Shown piece after piece: positions 1-13,367 of a DNA stretch of 51,475 bases. The position numbers and the translations under genes were made by a program. Source of the stretch: Smittium mucronatum. Its lineage: Eukaryota; Kickxellomycota; Harpellomycetes; Harpellales; Legeriomycetaceae. The stretch is taken from contig LSSL01000758.1 in NCBI GenBank assembly GCA_001953115.1, positions 1 through 51,475 on the forward strand. Direction: 5' to 3'. The notes under the pieces were generated by a model that did no database searches, was not told where the DNA came from, and was given only the letters and a program-made list of their open reading frames with translations. Position 1 is the first letter of the stretch. The number at the start of each line of letters is the position of its first letter.

Positions 1-348
1 TACAGAAAATATCTTCTAAAATCTCCAGAGGAAACCAATCAAGATGGTAATCTTTACTGTTATATAATAGCCGACTTAGGATATATAGGAATATATAGAT
101 ATATCCCTGCAATTTTGCCAGCAAATGGTTCTAACCTTAGCCAGATTGAATATTTAAAAAATAAAAAATAATCTTCAGTTAGAATAATTTGCGAGAATTA
201 TTACTCCCGTTTAAAGCAGCTCTGGGGCGCTGCACGACTTAAAATAAGAACAAATTTAGAATTTCATGAAGATATACATGATGTTTGCATATGTCTCACG
301 AATTTTCACTTGAAGTTACATCCATTGAGAAGAATTTTGAACAGATAA
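1..348 (+). pseudogene. DDE transposase C-terminal fragment (Harbinger/DDE_Tnp_4-like), copy 1
   Basis: Frame 1 reads from the window edge to a TAA at 346-348 with one internal TAA near 169. The translation contains IIADLGYIGIYRYIP, then VRIICENYYSRLKQLW, then a tail with CICLTNFHLKLHPLR. This order (D-x-GY, R..x E..x R-L-K-x-W, then a C-x-LTNFH end) is that of the C-terminal half of Harbinger/PIF-like DDE transposases, where the first motif carries a catalytic D and the second the catalytic E region. The 5' part lies outside the window. The internal stop marks it as a relic. A second copy of the same family is at 51130-51430. The superfamily assignment is from motif memory and less certain than the transposase nature. 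Confidence 0.6.
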
Positions 349-976
349 ACCTCTGAGTAAAAATCGAATCTTTTTAAAATTACATATTCAGTCTTAAATA
401 GTTTATAAATAAAACCCCTTCATTTAAAAAGATAAAATAAATATAATTTACAAACAGATATTTTATAATTGAAAAAGCAATCCTCATAAAAATAAATGAA
501 ATTTTTATCTTTATTTTATTTAAAATTTCTAATTATTAAATGTAATTAATTAAATCTAGAATATATATATGGAATGTGTTTTTGAATACTTGTAAAAAAA
601 TAACTTATTTGCTTGACCGTATACTTTTTATTATTACTCATAATTCTCTTATATAAAAAAATTCAGCATGATTTCATTTTCGTTTCACAGTTTTCTATAA
701 ATAGTATGTCATTTAAAGTATATTGATAAATATATAAAAATTCGTACCTTACACTGAATTAATAATAAAATCAAAAAATAATTTTATCAATCAGCTTCAT
801 ACTTTTGATCGGCATTTAGTTCAAAAAGAAATTATAAAAAATGATATATAAAAGAAACTGTTTAACTAAAACTTAAAAATAATCATGATTTTACCTATTA
901 TACAGTTATTCGATTGTCTTGTTACTTTTGATTATAGTATTTTTATTCAAATATAGTTTGAAAGAGGATAATGGGC
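349..976. other. AT-rich spacer, no gene seen
   Basis: Sequence is A/T-dominated with poly-A and poly-T runs, and all frames are closed by frequent stops. I see no repeat ends, RNA gene or coding signal here. Confidence 0.5.
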
Positions 977-1232
977 TTGGGAAAAGGGAAGATTGAAATG
1001 ATGAGGAAAAAAAGGAAGATGGAAAAGGGAAGTATGAAAAGGGAATATGGAAATGATGATGATGATGATGATGAAAAAGAAATGAGGAAAAGAATGGTGG
1101 AAAAAGTAGGTGGAAAAAGGAAGAAGGAAAAGGGAGTTGGAAAAAGGAAGGAGGGAAAAGGAAGGAGGAAAAGGGAGTTGGGAGTTGGGAAAAGGAAGGA
1201 GGGAAAAGGAAGGAGGAAGGAGGATTATTTGA
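977..1232 (+). repeat. 256-bp C-free, purine-rich (G+A) tract
   Basis: From 977 to 1232 the + strand contains no C at all; it is almost entirely G and A with scattered T. It includes a (GAT)n microsatellite near 1054-1072 and iterated GGAAAAGGAAGGAGG-type blocks between about 1145 and 1220. Long open frames on both strands (1238 to 906 on minus; 971 to 1330 on plus) arise from this composition and are not regarded as genes. Such one-strand purine tracts can adopt triplex or slipped structures; whether this one has any function is unknown. Confidence 0.9.
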
Positions 1233-1779
1233 CTTCACTTAATTCTTTTTTTTTTAAAAAAAAAACAGAACGAACGAAATCATGTTTAATACAAAAAAAT
1301 TCTGCAAATTTCGATTTTTTTATCCTGTAATAATTTCAATATTATCTAATTGATAAGTTTAATAGATTTCAGGATAAATTTAAATTTAGATAATTTTGAG
1401 CCGAGACCAATAAATATCATTTTTATCATGAATTTTCGCTTTTTTCGATAAAAACGCGTTTTTTTGATAAATTTGATTTTTTTCCAGAAATATTTTGTTA
1501 TTTAAAAAAATGAAAAAATATCAATATAACGCGTTTTTTTCATAAAATTTTAGATGCTTCAATAACAACACGTTTTTATATTTTATCCAATGATTACTTA
1601 ACAATGTTTTTATATTGATAATTTATATCTTAATTAGGTTATTATGATTTTATTTGGTAAAAAAATAAAAGGTTTAAACATATTCAGTTTTTGTATTGGG
1701 CGCCTAATCAATAATGATAAAAAGAAAATTTGAAAATGAAGGATCTCAAATATAAATAAGCAATATTTATTCCGCAGTC
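1233..1779. other. AT-rich spacer with repeated 'ACGCGTTTTT' motifs
   Basis: No gene is visible. ACGCGTTTTT or a close variant occurs near 1454, 1530 and 1569 in otherwise A/T-only sequence. No coding frame or element end is recognised. Confidence 0.4.
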
Positions 1780-3030
1780 AAAAATTAAATGAAAAATAAG
1801 AATTGAGTCCAGTGACTATAGATTTCTTCGAAGAAATATGCACCAAGTTTTTGAAAAAAAGTGATTCTGAATCTCCATATGTAGCCGGTTACTGTTCCAA
1901 TATAGAGAACTTAATGGTTACAGTTACATCAAGGAATCGAATAAAATTACTATCTCAAGCTAAGAATCGAATTCTAGATTCCACATCCAAATTGATATAC
2001 GAAAATCACCGTGTGATAATTTCTGGTATCACGGATAACAATCAGATATTTATCCCGATACCATTATCTATTGCAAGTAGTGATGATAAAAACTCATATC
2101 TTTGGGTACTAAATATCTTAAATATAGAGTTGGAAAAGGAATAGTTGAGCTGGGGTATAAAAAACTTAATTTTGGAGTCAGCAATGCAAATAACTAATGC
2201 CGCTGATGAGTTTGGTTTAATTGATTTAAGGACTAACTGTCGGTTTCATGTAGGCAAAAATCTGAAAAAAACTGTCGGCGAAAAAAAAAAACAACCAGTT
2301 TAAAAAAAAATTATATAACTATTTATGGAAAATGCAATTACTTTCTTCACATTTTTTTTTTTGAAAAAGCAAAAGATCTATTTTTAACGTAATGAACACA
2401 CTAAATGAACTATCCGATACGAAATCCAAAATCGCAGATCTATATTTTAAAAATATCTCGAATTGGTATGAGAGCTATTCTATATTTAGCCTATAAACAA
2501 ATAATGGGCTTGAAACGTATAATAAACCCATTAAATATCAGTACCAATCACGGAAATTAACAAGAATAGTAGCTTATTTAAACACTTTAATAGAAATAAT
2601 TAAAGGCACAGATGTAGAATACCTACCACACTATGGAAAAGTAAATTAAAATTAAAATTTAACTTCAAGGGACCAATTTTTTTTTTTAAAATATATATCA
2701 AAATTAGAGGGTAAAAAAGTTCTTTTAGTTTCGCGAAATGATCCAAAATCTGAACCTGTATCAACTATTATACACGGATTTGATTCCCTAAAATCCAAAA
2801 CTTTTAATTAACTCACAGATATATTTTCAAAGCACAGTTTTTTGTTTGTGAAACCATAGTTTCGGAGTGGACGGGTATATTCTGCAGCTGCTAAAATTTT
2901 TTAAAAAGAAAAAAGTGCGCTCATGTATTTTGCTAACTCAAGAACAAAAATCTTTAGGGTCTCATCAGCATAACTTTAATCCACCAAAAAAAAAAACAGC
3001 TGGATGACCAAGAAAAATTAAAAAGAAATA
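1780..3030 (+). pseudogene. Mutator-like (MULE) transposase relic, copy A
   Basis: An open stretch at 1803-2144 encodes the core of a MULE transposase domain (residues around RILDSTSKLIYENHRVII, then IPLSIASSDDKNSYLW), matching the family pattern of D-x-T-x-K, a beta strand, and 'P-hydrophobic-A/S...E/D...Y-x-W'. In another frame at about 2165-2280 it continues with ITNAADEFGLIDLRTNCRFH and KNLKK, the conserved C-x-x-H helix of MULEs. At about 2455-2570 comes WYESYSIFSL then TNNGLETYNKPIKYQY, the usual NNGLE motif, and at about 2955-3025 a basic tail (SHQHNFNPPKK, then AG-stop-PRK). Frame changes and stops show it is dead. Copy B lies at 9.8-10.85 kb. No terminal repeats were identified for this copy. 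Confidence 0.8.
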
Positions 3031-5687
3031 TTAAAATTATTTTTGAATTTTTTTAGAAAAAATATCTAACGTTTAATAAAAATAAAATCTATATAATCCA
3101 AACATTCAAATACTACTTATGTATATTCATTGTTTTTTTTGTCTTAAACTTATATTTCAAGATGTAAAAAAGATCTATAATTCCAAAAGAAAAACACTTT
3201 CTCGGTGGTTTTTAGTCCATCCAACCTCGATAATAAATTTATAATTTCAATTTTTTTAGACATATATGGCGGGATATCTCGCTCATAAAATTTTTTTTCG
3301 ATTTTTTTACTACAAATTTTATTGATTTCGATGAAATAATAATATAAAACAAATTTTCAAACCATCTTATTACGCCAAACTATTTTAAATAAGTAAATTA
3401 TTCCTCCATAATCATATTTTGGATAACGATTAACCAAAAAGATAGTCAATATCTTAATATTTTTCAAATTTATGACGCTTTTGTGCCATATCCCTCGCAT
3501 GATTGTATAATATTGGGGTATATTTACAAATGAAAAATTCAAAAGATGCTTGTTAAAATTTATTTAAATTATAAAAGATATATATAAGTAAAAAAATGCG
3601 AATATATACCATCTGATAATAAATTGTTGGTTTTTTCGAAAGCTTCTGTAAAATTTTAAAGTTGACCCTTTCTTGCGGTTAGATTTACGTAAATATCGGC
3701 GGATGAAAAAAAATATTGTTAAATCGAAGCTTTAATCCGTATTTTTTTGAAATGGGGTTTGCATGACGGTTGTACAAAATGAAATAAAAATTTACATGGA
3801 AATCCATGAACTTTTTATATACGAAGGTGTGGTGGAAGATAAAAAATATAAATGCTTTGTCAACCATGTACGCTATAATTTGGATAAAAAAATGTATTAA
3901 GTCGAGGTTAAAACATTTTTTATGAAAAATCTTGTGAAGTTCTATATTTTTGATTCTTCCTATTCCCAGTTATATTATAATATCCCACCAGTGTAAAAAC
4001 TGAGTGGCTTGTTTATCTTAAAACTGTCCATAATATTATTAACAGTTACTTAAATTTTAATACTAAAAAAAATGATTTTTTTTAACTTAAAAAATCATAT
4101 AGACGAATAAAAGTGAACTTATTGATTAAAATAGCGTAACTTTAATTGCTTTCCATACAGAAAATCTACTATATAGCACACTAAAATAAATTTAAAAAAT
4201 TAAAAAAGGTGTTTAAATGCGCATGATTTTTTTAAAAAACAAAAAAATTAGCGAAAATGCAAAAAAAATAAAACTACGGTAATTATAAACAGATACAGAG
4301 CGAAATTTATACTTTGAAAAATTTCAGTTATATATATAAATTAAGCATGGAAATACTAAAATAAATAAATAATAGATCTGTGTATGAAGCGCATTTTAAA
4401 AGTTTAATTCAAGAAAAGATTTAATATATTCCATCTTTTGTCAAAATGGGAAATTTATTTTATTAAAAGAATTTCAAACCACCTCAATATGTGCTGAGTT
4501 AGATAAAAAAAAATAACATAATATCATGCTACTAAAAACACCTTTTTAAAAATTCTAATAAATTTCATGGATACTTAAAATAGTTTTTCAAAATCGGATT
4601 AAATGCAAAAATCATAAAAAATAATAGCATAAAGTTGAATTATGATCCTTTCTTTCTTTATTTCGAACGAATCGCATATTAATTTAAATTAAGATAAATT
4701 TTTTAAATATCAATACATTGAATTATTCAGCCAAGTATCACTAAAAAATATATAGTTGTAAATTACTTCTCTTTTATCAAAAAAATAAATAAATAAAAAT
4801 TTTCATATGCGTCTATATGATTCCAGGATATAATCTTTGTAAAAAAAATTCCTATATAAAATATTATAGAATATTTCGGGATTTCATCAAAGTATTATTA
4901 ATTCATATAAATAAACCGTAATAATTTTTAAAATGAAACTAAAAATAAGATAATTGAATATTATTGAATAAATCTCGAGAAATATTTCATATTGGAATAA
5001 AACTGGCTATAGGGAAAACTTTTTTACGTAAATTATTAAGATAAACTATATTAAAAGATCAAAATAAATTTGATTCTCACTAGAAGAAATAAGATAAAAC
5101 CACAAAATTTATGTTTGGTGATTTGGAAAATTTAGTCATAACTTCTAATTGTTAATTAAACTTGATATAAAGTTGATTAATATATATATATATATAAAAA
5201 GAAAATCTGCACACATTATCCCTAAAATTAATTAAAAGGCTACTTTTCTGATTTAAAAACACAATATTTTTTGTTATTTTGATATTTTTGCATGTAATGA
5301 GTTAGAAAAAGAAATAATTGGCCTTAAAAACTCTTACACTCAATGGTTCAAAAGTTTTATCTCATTTTTGCAATTTAATAATTATTGATTGTATAGATTA
5401 TTTTTTTTGAACAAAGAAATTTTCTGATTTTTTTTATAATTTCAAACTAAAAAAAGAATCTTAATGGTTAAAATTCGAGATTAAAAAAATTCATTGTCCA
5501 ATTTTAGTACTGAATTTGTTTTTATAGCGTATATTTAATTTAATGTAAATATAAATATATATTTTATAGTAATATATATATATTTTTGGTTAGTTATTTA
5601 CCAAAATGACTTTTGGCTCCAAAAAAAAATCAAAGATAAAAAGTCCTAAAACTATCTATCTTTTTTATTTGTATTTGTTAAGAAGCT

Positions 5688-5689
<2 letters not shown>
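3031..5689. other. AT-rich region without recognisable gene
   Basis: Only short frames are open (for example minus-strand frames at 3357-3542 and 3685-3867). They resemble no family I recognise and have an A/T-driven residue mix. The segment is probably decayed repeat sequence, but I cannot assign it. Confidence 0.4.

Positions 5690-5755
<66 letters not shown>
5690..5755. repeat. Compound (AT)n(GT)n microsatellite
   Basis: About 36 bp of alternating A/T is followed directly by about 29 bp of alternating G/T, then a T run. It is a simple compound dinucleotide repeat; the ORF running through it has no coding character. Confidence 0.98.
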
Positions 5756-5759
<4 letters not shown>

Positions 5760-8700
5760 TTAAGTGTACTCGACCCTGCCTATATTTGATCCTTAACAGG
5801 CGGTTTTTATCCTTAATTGGATTTGATCTGATTTAATTAAAAGGAAAATTTATTGGATATTATTAATTTTACTTTATAAACATTCAAATAATATAAATTT
5901 AGATAAATCTCCGTAAATTTACATTATGATCAATTGTTAATGCCTAATACATTATTAGAAAAAAACTCATTTATTTCTGGCCAAAAACAAAATTTAATTT
6001 ATTATAACTAAAAAATCAAATGATAATAGATAAATTTTATCAGAATTTTCAGATATAAAAAAATATATAGTGCTTTAAATGATAACTGTATTTAATTAAT
6101 TATATTACTTTATTTCTATTTTATAAAAGATAATTTTAATTGTGATTTATAGCAAATACCTGTAAAAATAAAGTTTACAAACATTATATAGAATCGAAAT
6201 TGTATTGATTTATTCACAGAAAAGATGTTGGATTTTTAAATTATAAAAACATTAACAGGATCGAAATAATATCAAAACCAACTTTTAAGAAACGGTATTA
6301 TAATATTCCTATTTTACCCAAGTAAAAAATATATGTAATTAAGAACATGATTACCCAACCCAGTCTAAATACTATTATTTTTACAGTTTATAACCAGGAA
6401 AATACTGATATAATACCATGTTTAAATATTTTATACTTTAAATACACAGCTTTCAGATAATTTTTTTACAATTTAAAAAAAAAAGTTGCATTTAAACTTA
6501 TTTAATGTGTTATATTTCATATTTCATATTTCATATTTCATACATGTACAGAAAACAGAAGGACTATCTTATAGCCAAAAGCCAACTGGTAGTGGGGAAA
6601 AAGGGTGAATTTTTTGGCTTTTTAATACATAATGATTTTTTTAAAAATAATTGATATTATTATTAGACTTAAACTCAAATTCTTTTCAAAAATAGTTTAT
6701 GAAAAAATATGCAATATGATGATTTGTTATAAATATAAATAAATTAAGAATATAAAGATATACGGAAATAGGGGTGATAAAATAATACCACTTCTGGTTT
6801 TGAAATATTAAAATTTCACATAAAACCTCTTTCATTTACCAAAAAAAAGAATTTATTAAATTATATTTAACAAAACTCGAATTAATATTTTAAAAATTTC
6901 GATGAGTTTCATATGAATCAATTTTATTGGGAAAATATTTATAAAAAATAACAATAACTGCTCAAATACATTTTTATATAGTTTTAATATTGAATTTATA
7001 TAGTGAAACAAATTTCAGAAATTAGTGCCTAGTTTTAATAATAATAAAAATTCTTTTAAAAGAAGTGATTGAGATACCCCTTTGAAAATATTTGACTTAA
7101 GTAATTTGAAATAATGAAAATTTACGATGATTTGTCTAAATCACCTCTTAATTTACTCTGACTAATCCCAATGAAGTATCAAATTAATATAATTTAATTG
7201 GGGCTTTATTTGATTTATTGAAAATAATACCTGGTTTTTGTGAAATAACTCTGCCATGTTACTTATTTTTTTAAAAAAAGTTTTAATTTATTAAAATATT
7301 TCAATTAAAATTATATTTACGTAGTTTGGTATTTATTTTTTTTGAATAAATCATCAGTAAATGAATTCATAACCATACTTTGCGTCTTTTATCGTTAAGC
7401 GTACTTTGATTTGAAGCTTTAATGCTTTTATAGGCTATTTTTATCATTTTTTGATTTATTACTTTGTAATTTTTCAGTTATTAAATAAATAATCAAATTT
7501 CCACTTTTTATAGTTAAAAATTTTTTTTAAAATTTTTTACTTTTTAATTGGCAAATTTTACTTTAATAAATCAAATACACCTTTTGGATTTAATGTCTTT
7601 TTATTTTGGGATCATCTTTTTTTTTGTGTGATTATGGATCATTTTAAATTAAAGTCGATCTATTACTTGCAAATATTATTTCCCAACTTTTTTCTATTAT
7701 TATATTTAGAGAAAAATGTTTAGTGAGTTTTATTATACCATTATTAAGCCCGCTCTCGGAAATTATGAGTTATTTTTCAGTATTTAAACTTTGTGATAAA
7801 TATGAATCTTTTTAATTTTTAATTTTTCTCTTCTGATTATCTTTATCGATTAAAAGTGATATTTAATTTATAAATTTAACAATTAAATTTTAAACTGGAA
7901 AAGATTTAGGTTTCATGATTTTTTAATTATTATATAAAAGCGCTTTTCTTCCACATTATATGGATAAATATTATATCTTTATTCCAGTCAAAGTCCCTTT
8001 TTTCTTCATGTTTTTCGTTCATTGATAAATTTTTAGGTCATGTATTTTTAAACCTCTTAAATATTGCTTCAGCTGGAATTATATTTTTAGATAGAGCTGA
8101 TTCGGTTTTTTTTCTAAAAATGCTCCAATTGGCTAGGCCATACAGAATTTTTATTTTTGGAAATTTGGTCTTCATTGGTACTAAAAAAATCATATATACC
8201 CTCAGTAGTAACTCTATTTGATGTCCCAGATTCAATTGTTTATTTTTTTAAAATAAATTAATATATACTATTTCATAGTTTATTAACCCTTAACAGAAAA
8301 GTAGATATTCTGATTGTTTTATTTTTTTATTTTACATAAATTTCAGTCTTGCGAGTCATTATATGTACATTTATTCCACATAAATTCTTTTCGCCTAGTA
8401 TTAATGCGTTTTTAAACAGTTTTTATATTCATTTTATTATTTTGGGCTCTATTTCGATTAAATTTATCTTCAAAAAATTTAATTTTGGCTCATTAATTCA
8501 TGGTTTTCCAATCATTTTTCGTTTTGTATCGTTTTGTATCGTTTAGTAACTCTTTTATATATTTTTTATCCATCAAATTACTTATAGCTTTTTTAAACTT
8601 TTTCTATCGGTTTATATTAAATACTGTATATATTATATATTTCCTGCTAATATAAGGTTTTATGTGAATTTTTCGTTAAAAAGGTTGTTTTTTTTTAACA

Positions 8701-9785
8701 CTTTAGCTTTAAAAGATAATTTTTATTTTTTAGTTTAAATAGTAAATTTCGACTGATATAAGCGCTAATACAATAATTAAATCAGCTTTAAACCACAATT
8801 GATAATTTAGACCGATTTAAATCATTTTCGACTAAAGCATAAATTTTCCCAATTAACGCATGTAAATTTTCGGATATTTTTTCGACTAATTTTTTTTTTT
8901 TCAATAGCTACTTATTATTCATAAAAAAATATTTAAAAAATTATCCTAATTGCATCAGATCAAACAAAAACAGCTATTTTCTCTTTAAATTTACATGGGT
9001 TTTAAATTATATAAGAGCCAATAAATTTTATAAAAAATTATTTATTTTTTCTTGAAGTTTAATTTCACTTGATATTCATTTTTAACTTATCGATTTAAAT
9101 CATCCTAAAGCATATTATGTATAAATATTGATTTTTTAAATTGAAGATTTTATTTAATACCTCAAATGATTTTAAACTATGCTTTGTTAAATGGGTAATA
9201 AGATAATCTCTTTCTAATTATTATCGAATTTTTCTTTATTCAATTGAAAAAATATATATGAATTTTAAAAATGTCATTAAACTCATCAAGAAAATGAATT
9301 GAATAGGTTATTTTTGATAAAAATATTTACTTATACAATATCAATCAATGGTGAATAAAAAGTATATATATTTTAAAAAAAAATGTTTCCACGTACCATT
9401 ACCGAGCTAATAAATTCGATTTAGGATGTAAATCCGAGTTAAAAATTGATAGGTTTTCTGACTCAAAAAAAACATGTATGTAAACAATACGAATATATTT
9501 GAGTGATATAGGTCAAATCCGCAAAATAATAAAAATGAGATCTTTATCATGTCAAGAGACGGGATAAAATCTCATATAATTCAAAAAAATCGGAGAGAAG
9601 AGGTATTAATGTAGAAATCAAAAATATTTATTATACTGTAAACTAAGAATAAATATGTAACAAAAAACACAAAGCTATAATAATAGAAATTTTCGAAACT
9701 CACTGTTTAAAAATAATTTTAAACCGATTTTTTATTTATTTAAATTAAATTAAAAAATTTTTAAATATAAATTTTTTTTTCAGAG
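5756..9785. other. AT-rich region without recognisable gene; short 7-bp tandem repeat at 6512-6541
   Basis: No frame carries a recognisable domain. At 6512-6541 a 7-bp unit (ATATTTC) is repeated four times. Frames at 8038-8235 and 8349-8546 are short and low-complexity. I see no tRNA, rRNA or element end. Confidence 0.4.
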
Positions 9786-10850
9786 AATAAGGAATTCGAA
9801 AGCTTTGTATAAGTGGCTGGTTATAGCTCTAAATTAGATAATCTTTCAGTTTTGATAAACTCAAAAGAAAATACAAGAATAATTTCGTTTTCAAGTACAC
9901 CGCATATTGAATCAACCTTCAATTAGTTAAAAGTTGGGAACTCTGTGATCATATCCGGTGTAACCGATATAGATCAAAATTTTATTCCTGAATCCTTTTC
10001 GATTGCAAGTAGGGACAATAAAGAATCTTAATTATGAATGTTTCAAGTTCTGAAACGAGAGCTTGAGATCTTTTGAGATATTGTGTCCAATAAAAAGCTT
10101 TTTGGCTTATTCAGAGTTAAAATTTTCTTCTGATCTTAGTAAGTTCTCTTTCTGGGTAAAGTGTGCCAATTTCCGGCTTCATATATCGAATGGAATCAAA
10201 TATGTTTTTAAAAAATGCAATAAAAGATATGAAGAATTATTATATCAAGACATATGTGGTATACAGCTTATTCCAAAAAAAATATTTCTCAAGAAATCTA
10301 CAGAAATTTTTATGAAAAAATGGGAAGCTTATCTCAGCATGAAAAATGTGATTAATCAAATAGGAAAAAATCATTTCAAACAGAATTCAAATAGCCAAAA
10401 GTCTATGATTATTTTTCCCTCTCATAAAATAATTATCTTGAGAAATCCAATCTAAAAGTCACGAATAAATATTCAGAATGGAGGAGTTTTTATTTGATAG
10501 AATCAGTCGGTATATCGGAAAAATAATAAAAGATTACTATTATTTCTATAGACAAAATTTTTCACAGAATTGATTATATCAAAATATTTTTATCGAAAGA
10601 ATCATTTTATAAGCTAAAGTATCTATACGAAGAAGTTGAATTTATTGTGTATATTTCATCAAATACACGCATAGATGAATATCAAATATCGAATTTTCGA
10701 TTAATATTATTTAATTCTCAGAATTTGATGATATCTTTTCTTTCCTTGGAAAATGTTCTATTCTATTTTCATATATATAAACTGGAGAATGCTTGGGCGC
10801 ATTTTTCACATGTAGAAAATTTTCAAAAAAATAAAATAAATGCATAAAAA
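9786..10850 (+). pseudogene. Mutator-like (MULE) transposase relic, copy B
   Basis: The stretch at about 9800-10060 aligns by eye with copy A: SGYSSKLDNL against AGYCSNIENL, VIISGVTDIDQNFIP against VIISGITDNNQIFIP, and FSIASRDNKES against LSIASSDDKNS. It has several stops. The frame at 10063-10455 then reads into the region after the catalytic core (FWVKCANFRLHIS, then KCNKRYEELLYQDICGIQ and MKKWEAYLS), as expected for the C-x-x-H helix and following helical domain of a MULE. A further open stretch at 10647-10847 probably belongs to the C-terminal part. It is non-functional because of stops and frame shifts. It ends just before the inverted repeat starting at 10864, which could be the element's own terminal repeat. 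Confidence 0.75.
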
Positions 10851-10863
10851 TCTAATATCTATG

Positions 10864-10984
10864 TAATGATCCAATAATTATTGATTGCGCACATTACCCC
10901 TTGATTAAATTTTCATATAATCTATTAGCAATTTACCTCTTATCCTTTATAAACAGCTCGCATTTCCACTTTTTGGAATGCAAG
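10864..10984 (+). repeat. Left arm of a 121-bp inverted-repeat pair
   Basis: Begins TAATGATCCAATAATTATTG and ends TTTTTGGAATGCAAG. The reverse complement of 13368-13488 begins TAATGACCCAATAATTATTG and ends TTTTTGGAATTCAAG. Both arms are 121 bp and can be aligned without gaps at both ends; the middle is more diverged. The arms face outward as in terminal inverted repeats. Confidence 0.65.
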
Positions 10985-13367
10985 CTTTTCAATTAGTTTT
11001 CTTATCTTTTCATTCCTTCTTCGTTTGAAATATACCTTAGTCATAATAAACTTATATCTCTAGTATTTTCCAAGAAACATTAGGCTCCTTACAATCTAAT
11101 AACCGAATTATATATAAAGGGGTTTTTTGATAACACACTAATTAGCAACAGAGTATCCTCTAGTCATCCATGAAAGATAAAAAAGGTCTAATTTTTCTTT
11201 TGACTCAATTTGAAATAAAATTCATATTTTGGTACTATTAGCAATTCGTATAGCTTTCGATTTTCGATTTTCGATTTTTCTGATTTTATGTAGGTTAAAA
11301 TTTAATAAAATTAATTTTAATTTTTTATAAATTTAAATATTTTGATGAGTTGGACCATTTATTCAGTATTAATTGACGCAACAATATACAAATGTTTGAT
11401 TTTTTATTGAATTACTATTTGTGGAAATAGAAAAAATCGAGGGAAAAAACTTATTAAAAATTCTGATTTTTAATTATTATTTGTTTAAAAAAAATTTAAT
11501 TTGATAATAAGAAAGTCTAAGAAGTATGAAAAATACGCTATTTTTACCATTAGAAGATGCAATTTATAAATCAATAATTTAAGATCTATTAGTTATCGAT
11601 TTTAGATAGCCGATAATAAAACCTCATAAATTTTGATCATAGTGGAATTATTTACAAAGATACACCCGGATATGTTTTACTTAAAGACTCTGAAGTGCGA
11701 TGGAATTACCAGAATTAATCCTAAAGATATGATGATGTAATAAATATAATTTTGATCGATTTAATTGTAGTTATAATAGAATATTTAGAATATAAAGATG
11801 CATTTTAAAAGAAAATTAACTCCTTTGCGCTTTATCGAAGCCAAAATTGGATTATAAAAAACTCAAAAAACTCGTGTACTCTTAAAATATAACATATAGA
11901 TGGTTTCAACCATATTTATGCGATAGCCCAAGAATCTAAGGGGCAGAGTTAGGGCGCATATAGATTCTTTACTATAATAGGTGTAAGATTGTTAGTTTAA
12001 TATATATATATATATATATATAAAGACTATTTAATAAATGGAACCAGATTAAAATCTTGCTTTTTATAAAAAAAATTATTTCTAGCGGAGATTTATATCG
12101 AAAAAAGTATATTCCCTGTATCTATTAGGTAATTTTAGCCGCTTTTGGAAAATTTGAAGTTATAAGTAGAGTATTTTTTGGTAAAATATTCTTTGAATAA
12201 TCAAGAAACAAAATGTTTTATAACTTTACTTCTTTAATTAACTTCAAAAAAAACTATTAGAACCTTCCTGATGAAGGTTTTCAGTAATTTTCACCTGAAT
12301 TAAATTTATTTTAACTTTATTTTACCCAGTTTATTTTGTTTTTTATCATTTCATAAAACCAATAACTCAAAAAATAAGCTATATTTTTTGTCAATCCAAT
12401 AGATTGGAATTATAATAACTTAAAATTATAAAATGAGTCTAAATTTTTTTTATAAAAAAAATCATCAAATGAAATATTTTATATTGACATCTTTTTTTAT
12501 TGAACTATTTTAAGATTAGTCGAAGTCTACATAATTTTTTTAAGGATTCGATAGGGCATACATTCAAAATTAGTCTAAAGTGATTTAAAATAGTCAAAAA
12601 AAAATTTATTATATTTGAAATTTAAATAGTGTAATGTGACTTAAATTGATAGAAATTTATCATCTAACCCATTTTTTATTGGTATAATATATATTCTGAG
12701 TTATCATTAAAAATTAACTTTCATCCAATAATGGACTATTCTAAATTGGTTATTCCATTTTTAGGTGACCGAGATATTCCTTTTTGATAGCTCTGTTCTA
12801 ATTGAAATACGAGTTTTTCCGTTAATTTTTCGAAATAATTAACAAAATTACGTAAATTCGGGAAACAATCGACAGATTTTATTTTTTCTACTAATTTTCG
12901 GTCATAAAGATAATAATATTAAAAAACATTTAAATTTTTAATCCATTGGCCCAAATTAATTTTCACAATATTTATTTTTCAATATCTAGGATTGTAAATA
13001 TTAGATATTTTAATTCTTAGTAATATATCTGAAAAAAGGAAGATAATTGTTAAAGATTCAAATGACTTTCTAGTCATTTTTTAGAGAAAAATTCCCAATA
13101 ACATATTTTTTTGGAAGAGAAGGGGATGAATTTTTTTTTTCCGCATTTTACAATAATAAGGTGAAATAATAAGGGAATCCATATTTCTTATATTTAGACA
13201 CTTCAAGTTTAATAGGTAATAAAATAAAAAGCAGTATCGATGATATTTAGCTTTAGAATACCATTTCAATGAGTCTATTGACGCCGGATTAAACTAAGGA
13301 AAGGATTTATTTTTGAACAAGATATAAAGGAGAACAAGAAAATAAAAGAATAAAGTTAATTTAAAAT
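10985..13367. other. Interior between the inverted-repeat arms, no gene recognised
   Basis: AT-rich sequence with a (TA)n run near 12000. A broken + strand reading near 11640-11900 looks weakly protein-like but could not be assigned. If the arms are terminal repeats, this is the body of a 2.6-kb non-autonomous or fully decayed element. Confidence 0.35.

Noticed and set aside
906..1330. Overlapping open frames on both strands (110 and 119 codons)
   Set aside because: They exist because the C-free tract lacks stop codons in several frames. The translations are low-complexity (Lys/Gly/Glu on plus, Phe/Ser/Pro on minus) and carry no domain.
3357..3867. Two short minus-strand frames possibly from another transposase
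   Set aside because: Translations gave no motif I could place with any family.
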